Part shown: piece after piece, positions 40,188 through 49,664 of the stretch
How the letters are laid out: the number at the start of each line of letters is the position of its first letter
Numbering within the stretch: position 1 is the stretch's first letter
NCBI RefSeq assembly: GCF_047250385.1
Contig: NZ_JBLBVM010000055.1
Location: forward strand, 186,001 to 250,000
DNA length: 64,000 nucleotides
Reading direction: 5' to 3'
Origin: Glaciecola sp047250385
Lineage (GTDB): Bacteria; Pseudomonadota; Gammaproteobacteria; Enterobacterales; Alteromonadaceae
The notes under the pieces: generated by a model
What the model was told of the DNA's origin: nothing
Database searches by the model: none
Seen by the model: only the letters and a program-made list of their open reading frames with translations
Made by a program: the position numbers and the translations under genes

Positions 40188-41117
40188 ATGTTAAATCGTT
40201 TACAAGAATCTGATATCAAATTATTACGTGTTTTCTATGCTGTTGCGTCTTGCAATGGTTTTACGGCAGCCGAGCCTGTTCTAAGAATGCAACGTCCTAA
40301 TATCAGTGCTGCTATCAAAAAGCTGGAAGAAAGACTAGACCTAGTACTCTGTCACCGTGGTCGAGGTGGGTTTCAGATGACGAAGGAAGGCGAAGTTGTC
40401 TTCCAAGAAACAAAACGTATATTTAACGCTTTCGATAACTTTGTTTTCAATCTAAAAAGTTTGCATGATGATTATAGTGGGCATATCACGCTAGTGCTTA
40501 TGGCTGGTTTGGCAACTTCCATGCAGTTAGCAGTGAGTAAAGCTGTAAAAAGCACGATGAAGAAATTTGACGACATTCACGTCAATATTCAAACCCGTTT
40601 ATATAATGAAGTGGAACATGTCGCGTTGTCGGGCGAATGTCATTTAGTTTTATCTACATACGACATGGTTAAGCCTGAATCGGTAACATTCCACTCAACA
40701 GGCGTACATTGTACTGGTCGTCTGTATTGCGCGCCTACACATCCGCTAGCTAAGTATCGTGAAGCAGATGCGCTTCCTGATAATGTAAGAATTGAGGACT
40801 TCCCAGCAATTGGTATGTCAGGTTTGTCGTCGGTCAATTACATCAGTAATGAAAGAAGATTAGCAATTCAAACCTTCTCAGATTCATATGATGTTTGTAT
40901 GGCTGCAGTGATGACGGGCGAGTATGTAGGCCTGTTACCCGACTACATCGCAAGAGAGCAGGGCGCAGCGACCGGACTCGTGCCTATTTGTAAAGGCTCA
41001 TTGTTCGAGTTTAGCCATGAACTATTTGTCATGAACGGCAAGAATACGAGACTTAACCCAGTGTTAAGGCACTGTATCAAAGAGCTTGAATATTTCATCT
41101 CCGAGAGCCAAAAATAG
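40188..41117 (+). CDS. LysR-family transcriptional regulator
   Basis: A 309-residue regulator. The N-terminal helix-turn-helix is VASCNGFTAAEPVLRMQRPN followed by ISAAIKKLEERLD, which is the LysR signature. The C-terminal two-thirds are a substrate-binding domain starting around GHITLVLMAGLATS. The ligand is unknown. The usual divergently transcribed target gene is absent; the neighbour to its left is uvrB in the same direction. It probably binds the TATGAGC elements in its own leader. A strong terminator follows. Confidence 0.9.
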   Translation: MLNRLQESDIKLLRVFYAVASCNGFTAAEPVLRMQRPNISAAIKKLEERLDLVLCHRGRGGFQMTKEGEVVFQETKRIFNAFDNFVFNLKSLHDDYSGHITLVLMAGLATSMQLAVSKAVKSTMKKFDDIHVNIQTRLYNEVEHVALSGECHLVLSTYDMVKPESVTFHSTGVHCTGRLYCAPTHPLAKYREADALPDNVRIEDFPAIGMSGLSSVNYISNERRLAIQTFSDSYDVCMAAVMTGEYVGLLPDYIAREQGAATGLVPICKGSLFEFSHELFVMNGKNTRLNPVLRHCIKELEYFISESQK

Positions 41118-41172
41118 TCAAAGCCGAATAGAGCTTTAACACATAATAAAAAGAAACGAAAAGTATAAACGA

Positions 41173-41210
41173 AACCTCTGCTAGTAATTGTGACTAGCAG
41201 AGGTTTTTTC
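41173..41210. terminator. Terminator between the LysR gene and queC
   Basis: AACCTCTGCTAG (41173-41184) and CTAGCAGAGGTT (41194-41205) form a 12-base stem, then a T run. It serves the LysR gene and, less strongly, the convergent queC. Confidence 0.9.
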
Positions 41211-41211
41211 A

Positions 41212-41871
41212 TTAGTCTTGGTATCTGATAGGGTCTGTTGCGTTGTTTTCCGTAAATGCTTCAAGCCTTTCTTGGCATGCACCACAGCGACCACAGGCTT
41301 GTTCTTGTCCTTTGTAGCATGTCCAAGTGTCATCGTAATCAAGGCCCATAGCTAAACCCTCTCTTAAAATATCAATTTTACTAGCCGCTAAATAGGGCGC
41401 TCTAATTTCAACTGACTGATAGTTTGCTATTTTACAAACCGCATTCATTGCATCTACAAATTCTGTTCGGCAGTCCGGATAAATGGCATGATCACCTGAA
41501 TGCGCGCCAAAATATACTGCTTCAGCCTCAATGGATACAGCATAACCTACAGCCATTGATAGCATGATCATATTCCTATTGGGCACGACAGTCGTTTTCA
41601 TACTTTCTTCTTCATAGCCGCCTTCAGGTACCTCAATATCATCTGTCAGTGCTGAACCACCGATAAGCTGATTTATAGAACTGATGTCGACTATTTTGTG
41701 TTCGATATTGTGTTGCTCGCAAACGCGTTTAGCGAAAAGCAATTCTTTGCTGTGACGTTGCCCATAGTTAAACGAGACTGCATGAACGTCATATCCCTGT
41801 TGCATAGCTTTGTTGAGTACTGTGAATGAATCCATACCACCTGAATAGATAACGACGACTTTCGCTGACAT
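41212..41871 (-). CDS. queC: 7-cyano-7-deazaguanine synthase
   Basis: QueC makes preQ0 from 7-carboxy-7-deazaguanine using ATP and ammonia, in queuosine synthesis for tRNA. The 219-residue protein has the PP-loop SGGMDS at residues 10-15, NYGQRHSKEL, VPNRNMIML, and the zinc-binding cysteines TWTCYKGQEQACGRCGACQE near the C-terminus. AAGGAG precedes the ATG. It is divergent from queE, the preceding enzyme of the pathway, across 89 bases; no preQ1 riboswitch is visible there. Confidence 0.96.
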   Translation of the reverse strand: MSAKVVVIYSGGMDSFTVLNKAMQQGYDVHAVSFNYGQRHSKELLFAKRVCEQHNIEHKIVDISSINQLIGGSALTDDIEVPEGGYEEESMKTTVVPNRNMIMLSMAVGYAVSIEAEAVYFGAHSGDHAIYPDCRTEFVDAMNAVCKIANYQSVEIRAPYLAASKIDILREGLAMGLDYDDTWTCYKGQEQACGRCGACQERLEAFTENNATDPIRYQD

Positions 41872-41960
41872 TTGCCAATCTCCTTTAAAAAAACGGTGCT
41901 GATTCTAAGCGATCCCTGTTAAAATCCCAACTGTATTTGAATAAGAATTAGGTTGTTATA

Positions 41961-42635
41961 GTGCAGAACTTAAAAGTAAACGAAGTTTTTGAATCACTTC
42001 AAGGGGAAGGTTCGTTTACTGGTGTGCCTTCTATTTTCGTCAGGCTTCAAGGTTGTCCTGTTGGTTGCTCGTGGTGTGATACCAAACATACATGGGAAAT
42101 TAGCTTAGATGATGAAACGGATGCTAATGACGTAATGCAGCAAGACTTTGAGTCTTCACAGTGGTTTACGGCAACTGAAGCTTCATTATTCGAACTTTTT
42201 GAAAAGCACGGTTATAAGGCGAAGCATATCGTTTTAACAGGCGGCGAGCCGTGCATGTATGATTTAAATAGTTTTACGGACTTAGCCCACAGCAAAGGAT
42301 TTTCAACGCAGATTGAGACCAGTGGTACGTTTGAAATCCACACAAATGAAAAAACTTGGGTGACAGTCTCACCTAAAGTCAATATGCAGGGTGGTTACAA
42401 AATGCGTGATGATGCCTTAGCCAGAGCAAACGAAATTAAACACCCTGTCGCTATGCAAAAACACGTTGATGAGTTAGATTCATTATTATCTAAGATGGAT
42501 GAAAAAAATCTTCCTTTAATTTACCTGCAACCAATTAGTCAGCAAAAGCGAGCCACGGATTTAGCTGTAAAAACTTGCATTGAGCGCAATTGGCGACTTT
42601 CACTGCAGATGCACAAATATATAGGTTTAGAGTAA
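41961..42635 (+). CDS. queE: 7-carboxy-7-deazaguanine synthase
   Basis: QueE is a radical SAM enzyme that contracts the ring of 6-carboxytetrahydropterin in queuosine synthesis. The 224-residue protein has SLQGEGSFTGVPSIFVRLQG, the cluster motif CPVGCSWC (Cx3Cx2C), and VLTGGEPCMYDL, all family features. The start is GTG with AGG before it. It faces away from queC. The two genes following it on the same strand have no evident link to queuosine. Confidence 0.95.
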   Translation: MQNLKVNEVFESLQGEGSFTGVPSIFVRLQGCPVGCSWCDTKHTWEISLDDETDANDVMQQDFESSQWFTATEASLFELFEKHGYKAKHIVLTGGEPCMYDLNSFTDLAHSKGFSTQIETSGTFEIHTNEKTWVTVSPKVNMQGGYKMRDDALARANEIKHPVAMQKHVDELDSLLSKMDEKNLPLIYLQPISQQKRATDLAVKTCIERNWRLSLQMHKYIGLE

Positions 42636-42679
42636 ATCTTCCTTTTCAATTGTAATTTTGACACTAAAGCGGAGAATCT

Positions 42680-43063
42680 ATGGAAATGCACCCAGATGAA
42701 GACCGGTTTTTGAATGAATTGTGCGATACGCTTATCGCAGGTAAATTCGAGTCAAGTAATACATATTTCCATCTACCTTGTGTTGTTATTTATAACCAGC
42801 ATAAGTTTGTTTTTAACAATGACAAAGAACTTCAACTTTGGTTAAGTAATTATTGTAAAAAACTGCACCTTGAATCTCGTGAGAATCTTAAGTTTACTTT
42901 GAATAAAACAGTTACTATGTCATCTACAGTCAAGTTTTCTAAAGTTAATTTGCTAGGCTTGGGTTTGCTTGAAAATATGAAAAAGTTAGATATTACTTTT
43001 ACTTTATCTAATGACGTAGACGAAACGCTCAAAATAGTCGTGGTGGTGATAGATGTTATTTAA
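42680..43063 (+). CDS. Hypothetical protein, possibly NTF2-like
   Basis: A 127-residue protein I do not recognise. It starts with an acidic helix (MHPDEDRFLNELCDTLI), then FHLPCVVIYNQHKFVF and a helix, and ends in repeated hydrophobic strands (NMKKLDITFTL and LKIVVVVIDVI). The helix-then-strands order resembles NTF2/SnoaL-like folds, but that is only a suggestion. Its C-terminal end overlaps the next gene by 11 bases, so the two are likely translated together. GGAG lies before the ATG. Confidence 0.6.
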   Translation: MEMHPDEDRFLNELCDTLIAGKFESSNTYFHLPCVVIYNQHKFVFNNDKELQLWLSNYCKKLHLESRENLKFTLNKTVTMSSTVKFSKVNLLGLGLLENMKKLDITFTLSNDVDETLKIVVVVIDVI

Positions 43064-43988
43064 GAAAACTTGTTCGCAAAGAAACATAAGTTCTTTAGTA
43101 AAGCCTTTTGCCTTACTTATACTGGCTGGAAGTCTGTTAGCTTTCAATGGGCTTGCGAGTGCCGCGACATGGGTAGTCACTTATCCGGGTCCTTTGTATG
43201 AAGGTGATCAAAGCCATGCATACCAAGAGGCTTTATTGAAGTTGGCTCTTGAGAAGACAGGTGTGCGCTATAAAATGGTTGCGTCTACTCGTTTGAAATA
43301 TCAATCGAAAGCACTGCGCCAGTTAAAAGAAAATATTGAAGTTAACGTTGTTTGGAGTATGACTGACCGTCAACGCGAAGATGATTTGTTACCTATCCGA
43401 ATCCCCTTAGCTAAAGGATTAATTGGATGGCGCGTATTTCTAAGCCATAAAAACAAACCATTTTTTAGTAAGACAATGAGCGACTTGTCAGACTTACTTG
43501 TATATTCTGCCGTGCAAGGTATTGATTGGCCAGATACCAAAATACTTCAAGCCAATGGTTTTAATGTACTCGGTGCTCAGAATCATTCCGAAGCCCTAAA
43601 GTTATTATCACGTCAGCAGGCCGATTTTTACCCACGTTCAGTGATTGAAGTGCTACATGAATTAGCGCAAGAGGGAGCCGATCCCGATATTAAATTGAAG
43701 CAGGGAATTGCATTACAATATAAAGCAGCGATGTACTTCTTCGTAAACAAAAGCAATATCACGCTATCTCGCTTAATTGAAGTAGGTTTAGAACGAGCCA
43801 TCGAGGATGGGAGTTTTGATGAGCTATTCTACCAATATCATAATCATATCTTTGAACAACTTTCCTTAGACAACATAACTTACTATGAGTTAGACAACCC
43901 TTTACTTCCCTTGAAGACTCCAATTCTTGAGTCTAAGTATTGGTATAAAAAAGGCGATTACGAAGCAAGTAAAAAAAGCGACAAATAG
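43053..43988 (+). CDS. Periplasmic binding-protein-like protein
   Basis: A 311-residue secreted protein. The signal peptide runs through LLAFNGLASAA. The mature part begins ATWVVTYPGPLYEGDQSHAY and has the layout of solute-binding proteins of the amino-acid type (SBP_bac_3): a first lobe, RIPLAKGLIGWRVFL in the hinge area, and a second lobe with QADFYPRSVIEV and IALQYKAAMYFFVNKS. No transporter genes are adjacent, so it may serve as a sensor or orphan receptor. It overlaps the upstream gene by 11 bases, and its stop lies inside its own terminator. Confidence 0.75.
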   Translation: MLFKKTCSQRNISSLVKPFALLILAGSLLAFNGLASAATWVVTYPGPLYEGDQSHAYQEALLKLALEKTGVRYKMVASTRLKYQSKALRQLKENIEVNVVWSMTDRQREDDLLPIRIPLAKGLIGWRVFLSHKNKPFFSKTMSDLSDLLVYSAVQGIDWPDTKILQANGFNVLGAQNHSEALKLLSRQQADFYPRSVIEVLHELAQEGADPDIKLKQGIALQYKAAMYFFVNKSNITLSRLIEVGLERAIEDGSFDELFYQYHNHIFEQLSLDNITYYELDNPLLPLKTPILESKYWYKKGDYEASKKSDK

Positions 43989-43998
43989 TCGCTTTTTT
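43972..43998. terminator. Two-way terminator before asnB
   Basis: AAAAAAGCGAC and GTCGCTTTTTT pair around the loop AAATA. It is symmetric and serves both the binding-protein gene and convergent asnB. Confidence 0.9.
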
Positions 43999-44021
43999 AT
44001 TGAAACTACCATGAGCTGATA

Positions 44022-45698
44022 CTACGCTTTGAATTCACCACTGTGGATAGACTTCATTGATCTACCAGAGGGGTCTGCGGATGCTTTAAAGCTTTCATCC
44101 CACTCGAGTGCCTCAACGGTACTACATGCAATTGATTTTCCACCGGGTACGCATTTAGCTGCACTTTCTTGAGGGAAGTAATCTTCAAAGATTGTGCGGT
44201 AGAAGTAACCTTCTTTCGTGTCAGGTGTGTTTATCGGGAAACGGAACTCTGCCGTTGCCATTTGTTGATCAGACACTTCCTGCTCAACAAACTCACGAAT
44301 TGAATCAATCCATGAATAACCGACACCGTCACCAAACTGTTCTTTCTGGCGCCACAAAACTTCCGCAGGAAGATAAGTTTCGTCATCGAAGGCCTTGCGT
44401 AATATCCATTTTTCCATGCGTCCATCAAGACACATCTTATCTTGAGGATTCAATCGCATTGCGACATCCATGAAATTCTTATCAAGGAATGGTACTCGAG
44501 CTTCAACGCCCCAAGCTGAGGTTGATTTATTTGCGCGAGCGCAGTCAAACATGTGAAGCCTATCTAATTTACGAACAGTTTCTTCATGAAATTCTTTAGC
44601 GTTTGGTGCTTTGTGGAAATACAAATAGCCACCAAATATTTCATCGGCACCTTCGCCAGATAACACCATCTTAATTCCCATGGCTTTGATTTTTCTCGTC
44701 ATCAAATACATAGGAGTTGCCGCGCGTATGGTTGTAGTGTCAAACGTTTCGAGGTGATAAATCACATCACGAATAGCATCTAAACCTTCTTGGATAGTAA
44801 AGTGTATTTCGTGATGAACTGTGCCAATCATATCCGCTACTTTCTTAGCTGCGATTAAATCAGGAGCGCCTTCTAGGCCAACTGCGAATGAGTGGAGTCG
44901 AGGCCACCAAGCATCACTCTGATCGCCATCCTCGACGCGTTTAGCAACATATTGAGCGGCGACGGCAGAAACCAAGGACGAATCTAGTCCGCCAGAAAGC
45001 AACACAGCGTAAGGCACATCAGACATTAAGTGAGACTTAACCGCTTTTTCAAAAGCTTTCTTCAAGTCGTCTAGGTTGGTTTCATTATCTTTGACGTTGT
45101 CGTAGGACATCCAGTCGCGCTGGTAATACTTGACCAATTTGCCGTCTGTACTACTTAAGTAATGCCCAGGTGGGAACTCCTGAACTGTTTTACAAACAGG
45201 CACCAATGCTTTCATTTCTGAAGCAACATAAAAGTTTCCAAACTCATCAAAACCGGTATACAGAGGAATAATACCAATGTGATCACGAGCAATAAGGTAA
45301 GTATTACTTTCTTGGTCATAAAGAACAAATGCGAACATGCCCTCTAATTTGTCTATGAAGTTGACACCTTCTTGCTGGTAAAGAGGAAGTATGATTTCGC
45401 AATCTGATTTGGTCGCAAACTCATAAGTGCGTTCAAGTTTTGATTCTAAATCTTTATGATTATATATTTCGCCATTAACGGCCAATACCTGATTTCCATT
45501 GTCACTAATTAAAGGCTGAGCGCCCGTATCGACATCGACAATTGCCAGTCTTTCATGGCATAAAATGGTATTATCATTATGCCAAATGCCTGACCAATCA
45601 GGGCCACGATGACGTAATAATTTTGATAATTCGAGTGCTTGTGTGCGCAACTCTGACACATCAGTTTTGATATCAAGGATACCGAAAATACCACACAT
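44022..45698 (-). CDS. asnB: Asparagine synthetase (glutamine-hydrolysing)
   Basis: AsnB makes asparagine from aspartate using ATP and ammonia released from glutamine. The 558-residue protein begins MCGIFGIL, so Cys2 is the glutaminase nucleophile after removal of methionine. HRGPDWSG and GEIYNH belong to the glutaminase half. The synthetase half has the PP-loop LLSGGLDSSLVSA and KMVLSGEGADEIFGGY. The length fits E. coli AsnB. It is monocistronic, followed by a shared terminator and preceded by a 469-base gap. Confidence 0.97.
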   Translation of the reverse strand: MCGIFGILDIKTDVSELRTQALELSKLLRHRGPDWSGIWHNDNTILCHERLAIVDVDTGAQPLISDNGNQVLAVNGEIYNHKDLESKLERTYEFATKSDCEIILPLYQQEGVNFIDKLEGMFAFVLYDQESNTYLIARDHIGIIPLYTGFDEFGNFYVASEMKALVPVCKTVQEFPPGHYLSSTDGKLVKYYQRDWMSYDNVKDNETNLDDLKKAFEKAVKSHLMSDVPYAVLLSGGLDSSLVSAVAAQYVAKRVEDGDQSDAWWPRLHSFAVGLEGAPDLIAAKKVADMIGTVHHEIHFTIQEGLDAIRDVIYHLETFDTTTIRAATPMYLMTRKIKAMGIKMVLSGEGADEIFGGYLYFHKAPNAKEFHEETVRKLDRLHMFDCARANKSTSAWGVEARVPFLDKNFMDVAMRLNPQDKMCLDGRMEKWILRKAFDDETYLPAEVLWRQKEQFGDGVGYSWIDSIREFVEQEVSDQQMATAEFRFPINTPDTKEGYFYRTIFEDYFPQESAAKCVPGGKSIACSTVEALEWDESFKASADPSGRSMKSIHSGEFKA

Positions 45699-46035
45699 AG
45701 GTTGGTTCGCCTTTTCTTGCTAGTTATTAGATAGGGTTATCGTTTTCTGTCGATAATTAAGGTAGGTATGTGGAACTTAAGTTCGCGTTTATTATTATTC
45801 AATTTACCTCTTACCTGAATGTGCCATTTTGAGTAAAAAAAGCAAGTGTTTTCTGGGCTAAGAGCGTAATTAATTGCTTCTTATATAGAACAACGACATC
45901 ACAATTCTTCAAGCCAATGCTCCTTAATGTTCTATTCGTCGAGTGTCGTATTTCAAGTTTCGCGTTTCGAGATTGGAGGTAAGCTATTAAGCACAAGTAG
46001 ACTCCCGATGATAAAAAGTCGCTGCGAGCTCATCC

Positions 46036-46082
46036 ATGAGGCGCTTGGCATTCGACGTCCTGTCGAATGACAAGCGCCTCAT
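46036..46082. repeat. Long perfect hairpin of 21-base arms
   Basis: The arm ATGAGGCGCTTGGCATTCGAC (46036-46056, one base mismatched) pairs with 46062-46082 around the loop GTCCT. It is GC-rich in an AT-rich gap and has no T run behind it, so it is not a normal terminator. Confidence 0.85.
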
Positions 46083-46107
46083 AGATTAGTTTTAACAAAC
46101 AAAGCGC

Positions 46108-46136
46108 AAAAAAATAGCCTCACTAGGAGGCTATTT
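46108..46136 (-). terminator. Terminator of the M28 peptidase gene
   Basis: On the - strand AAATAGCCTC and GAGGCTATTT pair and run into seven T residues. It lies 32 bases after the stop. Confidence 0.85.
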
Positions 46137-46167
46137 CAATCGTATGTAATACAGTCAACGCGAGTTA

Positions 46168-47817
46168 TTAACGCTGGAATTCACTCGTTGGCGCCCATTT
46201 AGGCCATTCGTCAGAATTTGCAATGTCATAACCAACTTCAAATAACATTTGCGTATCTTCTTTTATGCCACCAAAATCCCAACTTTCACGGAATTGGTCG
46301 CAAACCTGATGGTAACAGCCGCGAACAACTAAGTTAGTGCGCTTACGATATTCAGCTGTTGCCTCATCAATTGGCTCACTTCCACCTTTTGCATACAAGG
46401 CAGGAACACCCAATTTTGCAAAGCTAAAGTGATCAGAGCGATAGTACAAACCCGCTTGAGGTGTTGCTTCTTGAGTCAGCGCTCTACCTTGGCGCGATGC
46501 CGCTTTTTCAAGGTGAGTTTCTAAGTCAGACTTACCCATTCCAATTACGGAAACATCTTTAGTACGACCCAATACGTTCATCGCGTCCATGTTGATGTTA
46601 GCCACCGTTTTATCCAATGGAATGATAGGGTTTTCAGCATAGTATTTTGAACCAAGTAGACCTTGTTCTTCCGCAGTTACAATTAACATAGTAATTGAAC
46701 GCTTTGGTTTGGTGTTTAATTCAGAAAAAGCTTTTGCCATTGCTAAACTGGCAGCCGTACCTGTAGCGTTATCATGTGCACCATTATATATCTGGTCGCC
46801 TTCTTTACTTTCATCTTTACCTAAATGATCCCAGTGAGCGGTATAAATAACATGTTCATCGGGACGCTCAGAACCAGGCAAAGTAGCTAGTACGTTGTAG
46901 CTTTTAGATTTTTCAAACTCATTTTTAACTGTCACTGCGGCCTTCATATTCAAAGGTACAGAATAGGCGCCTTGAGCGGCATAGTCTTTTTGTTCTTCGA
47001 AGTTTAAACCCGCATCGGCGAACACTTTTACAGCGGCGTCGTAAGACAACCAACCTTCAACTGCAACTCTGCTAGCACCGCCATCTGACGTTACCAAGCC
47101 GTATTGAGGACCGCTCCAGCTGTTTGCAACTACCGACCAACCATATGATGCTGGAGCCGTTTCATGCACGATAAAGACCGCTTCAGCGCCTTGGCGGCTA
47201 GCCTCTTCATACTTGTAACTCCAACGACCATAATAGGTCATAGTAGAGCCTTGAAATAGTTCTTTTTCAGGGTTGGCAAAACCTGGGTCATTAACTAGAA
47301 CGATAACTGTTTTGCCTTTAACATCAACGTCTGCATAATCATTCCAGTCATATTCTGGTGCGTTAACACCGTAACCAAGGAAGAGAATGTCAGAGTCAGC
47401 TAAGTTAACTTCTGAAACTTCGCGTTTTGAACCAACAACCATATTCTCTTTGTATGTGAAGGTATTTTCACCCATCGTCAAACTCATGTCAGGTGACGCC
47501 GTAATTTGCATGAGGTCAACTTCTTGAAAGAAACTGTCACCATTACCAGGTTTAAAGCCGACTTTAGTTAGCTCTTGAGTAAGATAGTCCAATGTTTTCT
47601 TTTCGCCTGGAGTAGTTGGTAGGCGACCTTCAAACTCATCTGACGATAAGGTTTTAGTATGCTGCTTTAGCACATCAGTACTAATTGATTGATAAACTGC
47701 CTCAAAATTGTTTTCAACTTTTGCTGCTTCGTTTTTCGTTTCTGAACAGCCCGCTGAGGCCAAGGCGAAAATACTGGCAGACAATGCCAAGGTAACTGCC
47801 CGTTTCTGAAGTTTCAT
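46168..47817 (-). CDS. M28-family zinc aminopeptidase lipoprotein
   Basis: A 549-residue exported peptidase. The signal peptide ends in SAGC with Cys24, so it is a lipoprotein. The two-zinc site is visible: His in YTAHWDHLG, Asp in GAHDNATGTA, the glutamates in TAEEQGLLGS, Asp in NINMDAMNV and His in YRSDHFSFAKLGVPAL. A PA domain probably lies in the middle (around VIVLVNDPGFANPEK). Such enzymes cut N-terminal residues from peptides outside the cytoplasm and are common in protein-using marine bacteria. AAGGAAC precedes the ATG. It is divergent from the DUF3025 gene. Confidence 0.9.
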   Translation of the reverse strand: MKLQKRAVTLALSASIFALASAGCSETKNEAAKVENNFEAVYQSISTDVLKQHTKTLSSDEFEGRLPTTPGEKKTLDYLTQELTKVGFKPGNGDSFFQEVDLMQITASPDMSLTMGENTFTYKENMVVGSKREVSEVNLADSDILFLGYGVNAPEYDWNDYADVDVKGKTVIVLVNDPGFANPEKELFQGSTMTYYGRWSYKYEEASRQGAEAVFIVHETAPASYGWSVVANSWSGPQYGLVTSDGGASRVAVEGWLSYDAAVKVFADAGLNFEEQKDYAAQGAYSVPLNMKAAVTVKNEFEKSKSYNVLATLPGSERPDEHVIYTAHWDHLGKDESKEGDQIYNGAHDNATGTAASLAMAKAFSELNTKPKRSITMLIVTAEEQGLLGSKYYAENPIIPLDKTVANINMDAMNVLGRTKDVSVIGMGKSDLETHLEKAASRQGRALTQEATPQAGLYYRSDHFSFAKLGVPALYAKGGSEPIDEATAEYRKRTNLVVRGCYHQVCDQFRESWDFGGIKEDTQMLFEVGYDIANSDEWPKWAPTSEFQR

Positions 47818-48009
47818 TTTTGTTCCTTGTTATTATTAGTTTTTATCTATTTGCGCTGTGTTAAGCCCCTAAACATAATATTGTGGTGCCAGATAATCAA
47901 GATTAGAAGCACATTATTATTTAAGTTTGTGGCATAATATCGGCACTTAAGCCGTCATCCTAGACTGTCAATTTAACACACGAAAACTCTCAGACATAAG
48001 AACATTGAA

Positions 48010-48900
48010 TTGAAAGCCATAGAATCTTCTCCATTTTCACGACCGCCTTTATCCGCGCTAAAAGTACTTTTTCCTAATCTCAACTTTAGCGACTTGAATG
48101 AAAAATCGTTAAATGCACAGTTGCTTGTGACAATGCAGGATACCGCACAAAAAATTATTGCAGACAAAACATTAGACGATCATGCAGTCGAACAAGCAAC
48201 AACTCAGCAAGAAAGGGAAGGGAAGTTAAGTTCTCTGACACCGAAAAAAAGCTTTATTTGCCAGAGTTCTTTGCCTAATAGTGACACTCGCTACTATGAG
48301 CAAATCATATTCGAAGACGACATTATTCCCACGCGAGCAGAGAGTTGGCACGACTTCTTTAATGGTATTATTTGGTTACGTTTCCCGCAAACAAAAGCTT
48401 ATTTGAATCAGATGCATATCAGCGAAATAAATGCCCATGGCTTGAATCCACGCACAAAAGTTAGGAATCATATTACGCATTTTGATGAATGTGGAATTGT
48501 GCTCTACATACACGGGGCTGATTTATTTTCTCACTGCGAAGACTTGCTAGAAAATCAATTGTGGACAGAGCTATTTTGTGGCCTACATGCTGAATGGCAC
48601 AACTCCATCCATCCAGTTATATTTGGGCATGCAAACTTAGAAATGCTTTTAAAACCATTCATAGGTTTAACTGGAAAAGTCCTTCTAATTCAGATTGACG
48701 AATTGCCAAGCAATGGGAGGATGTTAGAGTCAGAGTTTGCGGATACGAGCTTGGTAGCGCACTTAAGACAAAACAAAACGATGTATAAAACGAAACCTTT
48801 TTACCCTTTACCCGTTCTGGGTGTTCCGCGTTGGCATTATGAACAACAGGACAGCGACTTCTATAGTAACACGCAGTATTTCATGCCAAAACGCCGGTAA
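48010..48900 (+). CDS. DUF3025 protein
   Basis: A 296-residue cytoplasmic protein of unknown function found in many gammaproteobacteria. The family core is visible: EDDIIPTRAESWHDFFNGII, WLRFPQTKAYLNQMH, and later FGHANLEMLLKPFIGLTGK with a conserved tail VLGVPRWHYEQQ. Histidines and acidic residues in the WHDFFN region suggest a metal site, but this has not been established. The start is probably TTG at 48010, with AAGAA ten bases before; no ATG is well placed. It is divergent from the M28 gene and ends in its own terminator. Confidence 0.8.
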   Translation: MKAIESSPFSRPPLSALKVLFPNLNFSDLNEKSLNAQLLVTMQDTAQKIIADKTLDDHAVEQATTQQEREGKLSSLTPKKSFICQSSLPNSDTRYYEQIIFEDDIIPTRAESWHDFFNGIIWLRFPQTKAYLNQMHISEINAHGLNPRTKVRNHITHFDECGIVLYIHGADLFSHCEDLLENQLWTELFCGLHAEWHNSIHPVIFGHANLEMLLKPFIGLTGKVLLIQIDELPSNGRMLESEFADTSLVAHLRQNKTMYKTKPFYPLPVLGVPRWHYEQQDSDFYSNTQYFMPKRR

Positions 48901-48918
48901 TTTACCGACGTTTTTTCA
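48889..48918 (+). terminator. Terminator of the DUF3025 gene
   Basis: CGCCGGTA and TACCGACG pair with one mismatch around a short loop that includes the stop codon, then TTTTTT follows. Confidence 0.75.
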
Positions 48919-48941
48919 TGATTACTTGTGCAGTTAGTTTC

Positions 48942-49664
48942 CTAAAACAAAGCCCAAAGAAATACGATCGCTAGAATTACAACCGTTGGACTTGCGGCAA
49001 CAATGTATGATTTCTTAGTGGAAAAATTAGTCCACTGTTGAAGACAAACAGCGCCTAAGTATATGGTCCAGATCGTCTCAAGTCTTAAACCGCTCAATAA
49101 GCCAGTCCACTTACTGCTGGGGTCAACAGAAAAAATATAGGCTAGTGAAGTGGGAGACAATATTGATTGTCCCACTTGAGCACCAGGCTCAACCATTAAT
49201 ATTAGACCCATAGAAATAACCGAAGCGATAAGTGTTGGCATCATGAACCACCACTGTGCGCCATACCAATCAAAAAAGCTGTGAATGCTTTTCTCATCAT
49301 TTCGAGTGATGACAGTGTAGTACAAGCCCATTACTGCAGCTATAACGGCTAGAAAAATAGGAGATCCGATTAGTGCTGATAATTTTGCCGTTTCAGCGCT
49401 TCCCGACATGGCTCGCATGTTCTCGAGCTCTGCAGGGCTTGCATCTGGCATGCTTAGGCTTAATTGTGAGTTGATGTACCATTCAAAATCAACCACACCA
49501 AAATAAAGATATGCGGGTAGTGAACTAACGACAACGACAAGAATAAAAGGTATCCACGACCAGTTGTCCTTAAGAGATAATGCTTTAAAAACCTCTGAAG
49601 GCCGGATAAAAACATCATTACAGGCTTGCAATGGGTTTGTCACTTCATGTTGATTTTCGCTCAT
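48942..49664 (-). CDS. YIP1-family membrane protein
   Basis: A 240-residue integral membrane protein with about five spans. ACNDVFIRPSEVFKALSLKD is the typical start of the bacterial YIP1/DUF1282 group, followed by WIPFILVVVVSSLPAYLYF and an FFDWYGAQWWFMMP helix. The function of this bacterial group is not known. AGGA precedes the ATG. It is convergent with the DUF3025 gene and divergent from the ABC exporter genes. Confidence 0.8.
   Translation of the reverse strand: MSENQHEVTNPLQACNDVFIRPSEVFKALSLKDNWSWIPFILVVVVSSLPAYLYFGVVDFEWYINSQLSLSMPDASPAELENMRAMSGSAETAKLSALIGSPIFLAVIAAVMGLYYTVITRNDEKSIHSFFDWYGAQWWFMMPTLIASVISMGLILMVEPGAQVGQSILSPTSLAYIFSVDPSSKWTGLLSGLRLETIWTIYLGAVCLQQWTNFSTKKSYIVAASPTVVILAIVFLWALF

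Larger units (their letters stand above)
45699..46167. other. 469-base gap between asnB and the M28 peptidase gene
   Basis: The left part should hold the asnB promoter but shows no clear elements. The right part contains a 21-base-pair hairpin (46036-46082) and the terminator of the M28 gene (46108-46136). Repeated TTTCGxG words occur near 45950-45975. No coding sequence is supported. Confidence 0.55.

Noticed and set aside
41872..41960. preQ1 riboswitch between queC and queE
   Set aside because: The gap is only 89 bases and shows no preQ1 aptamer features.
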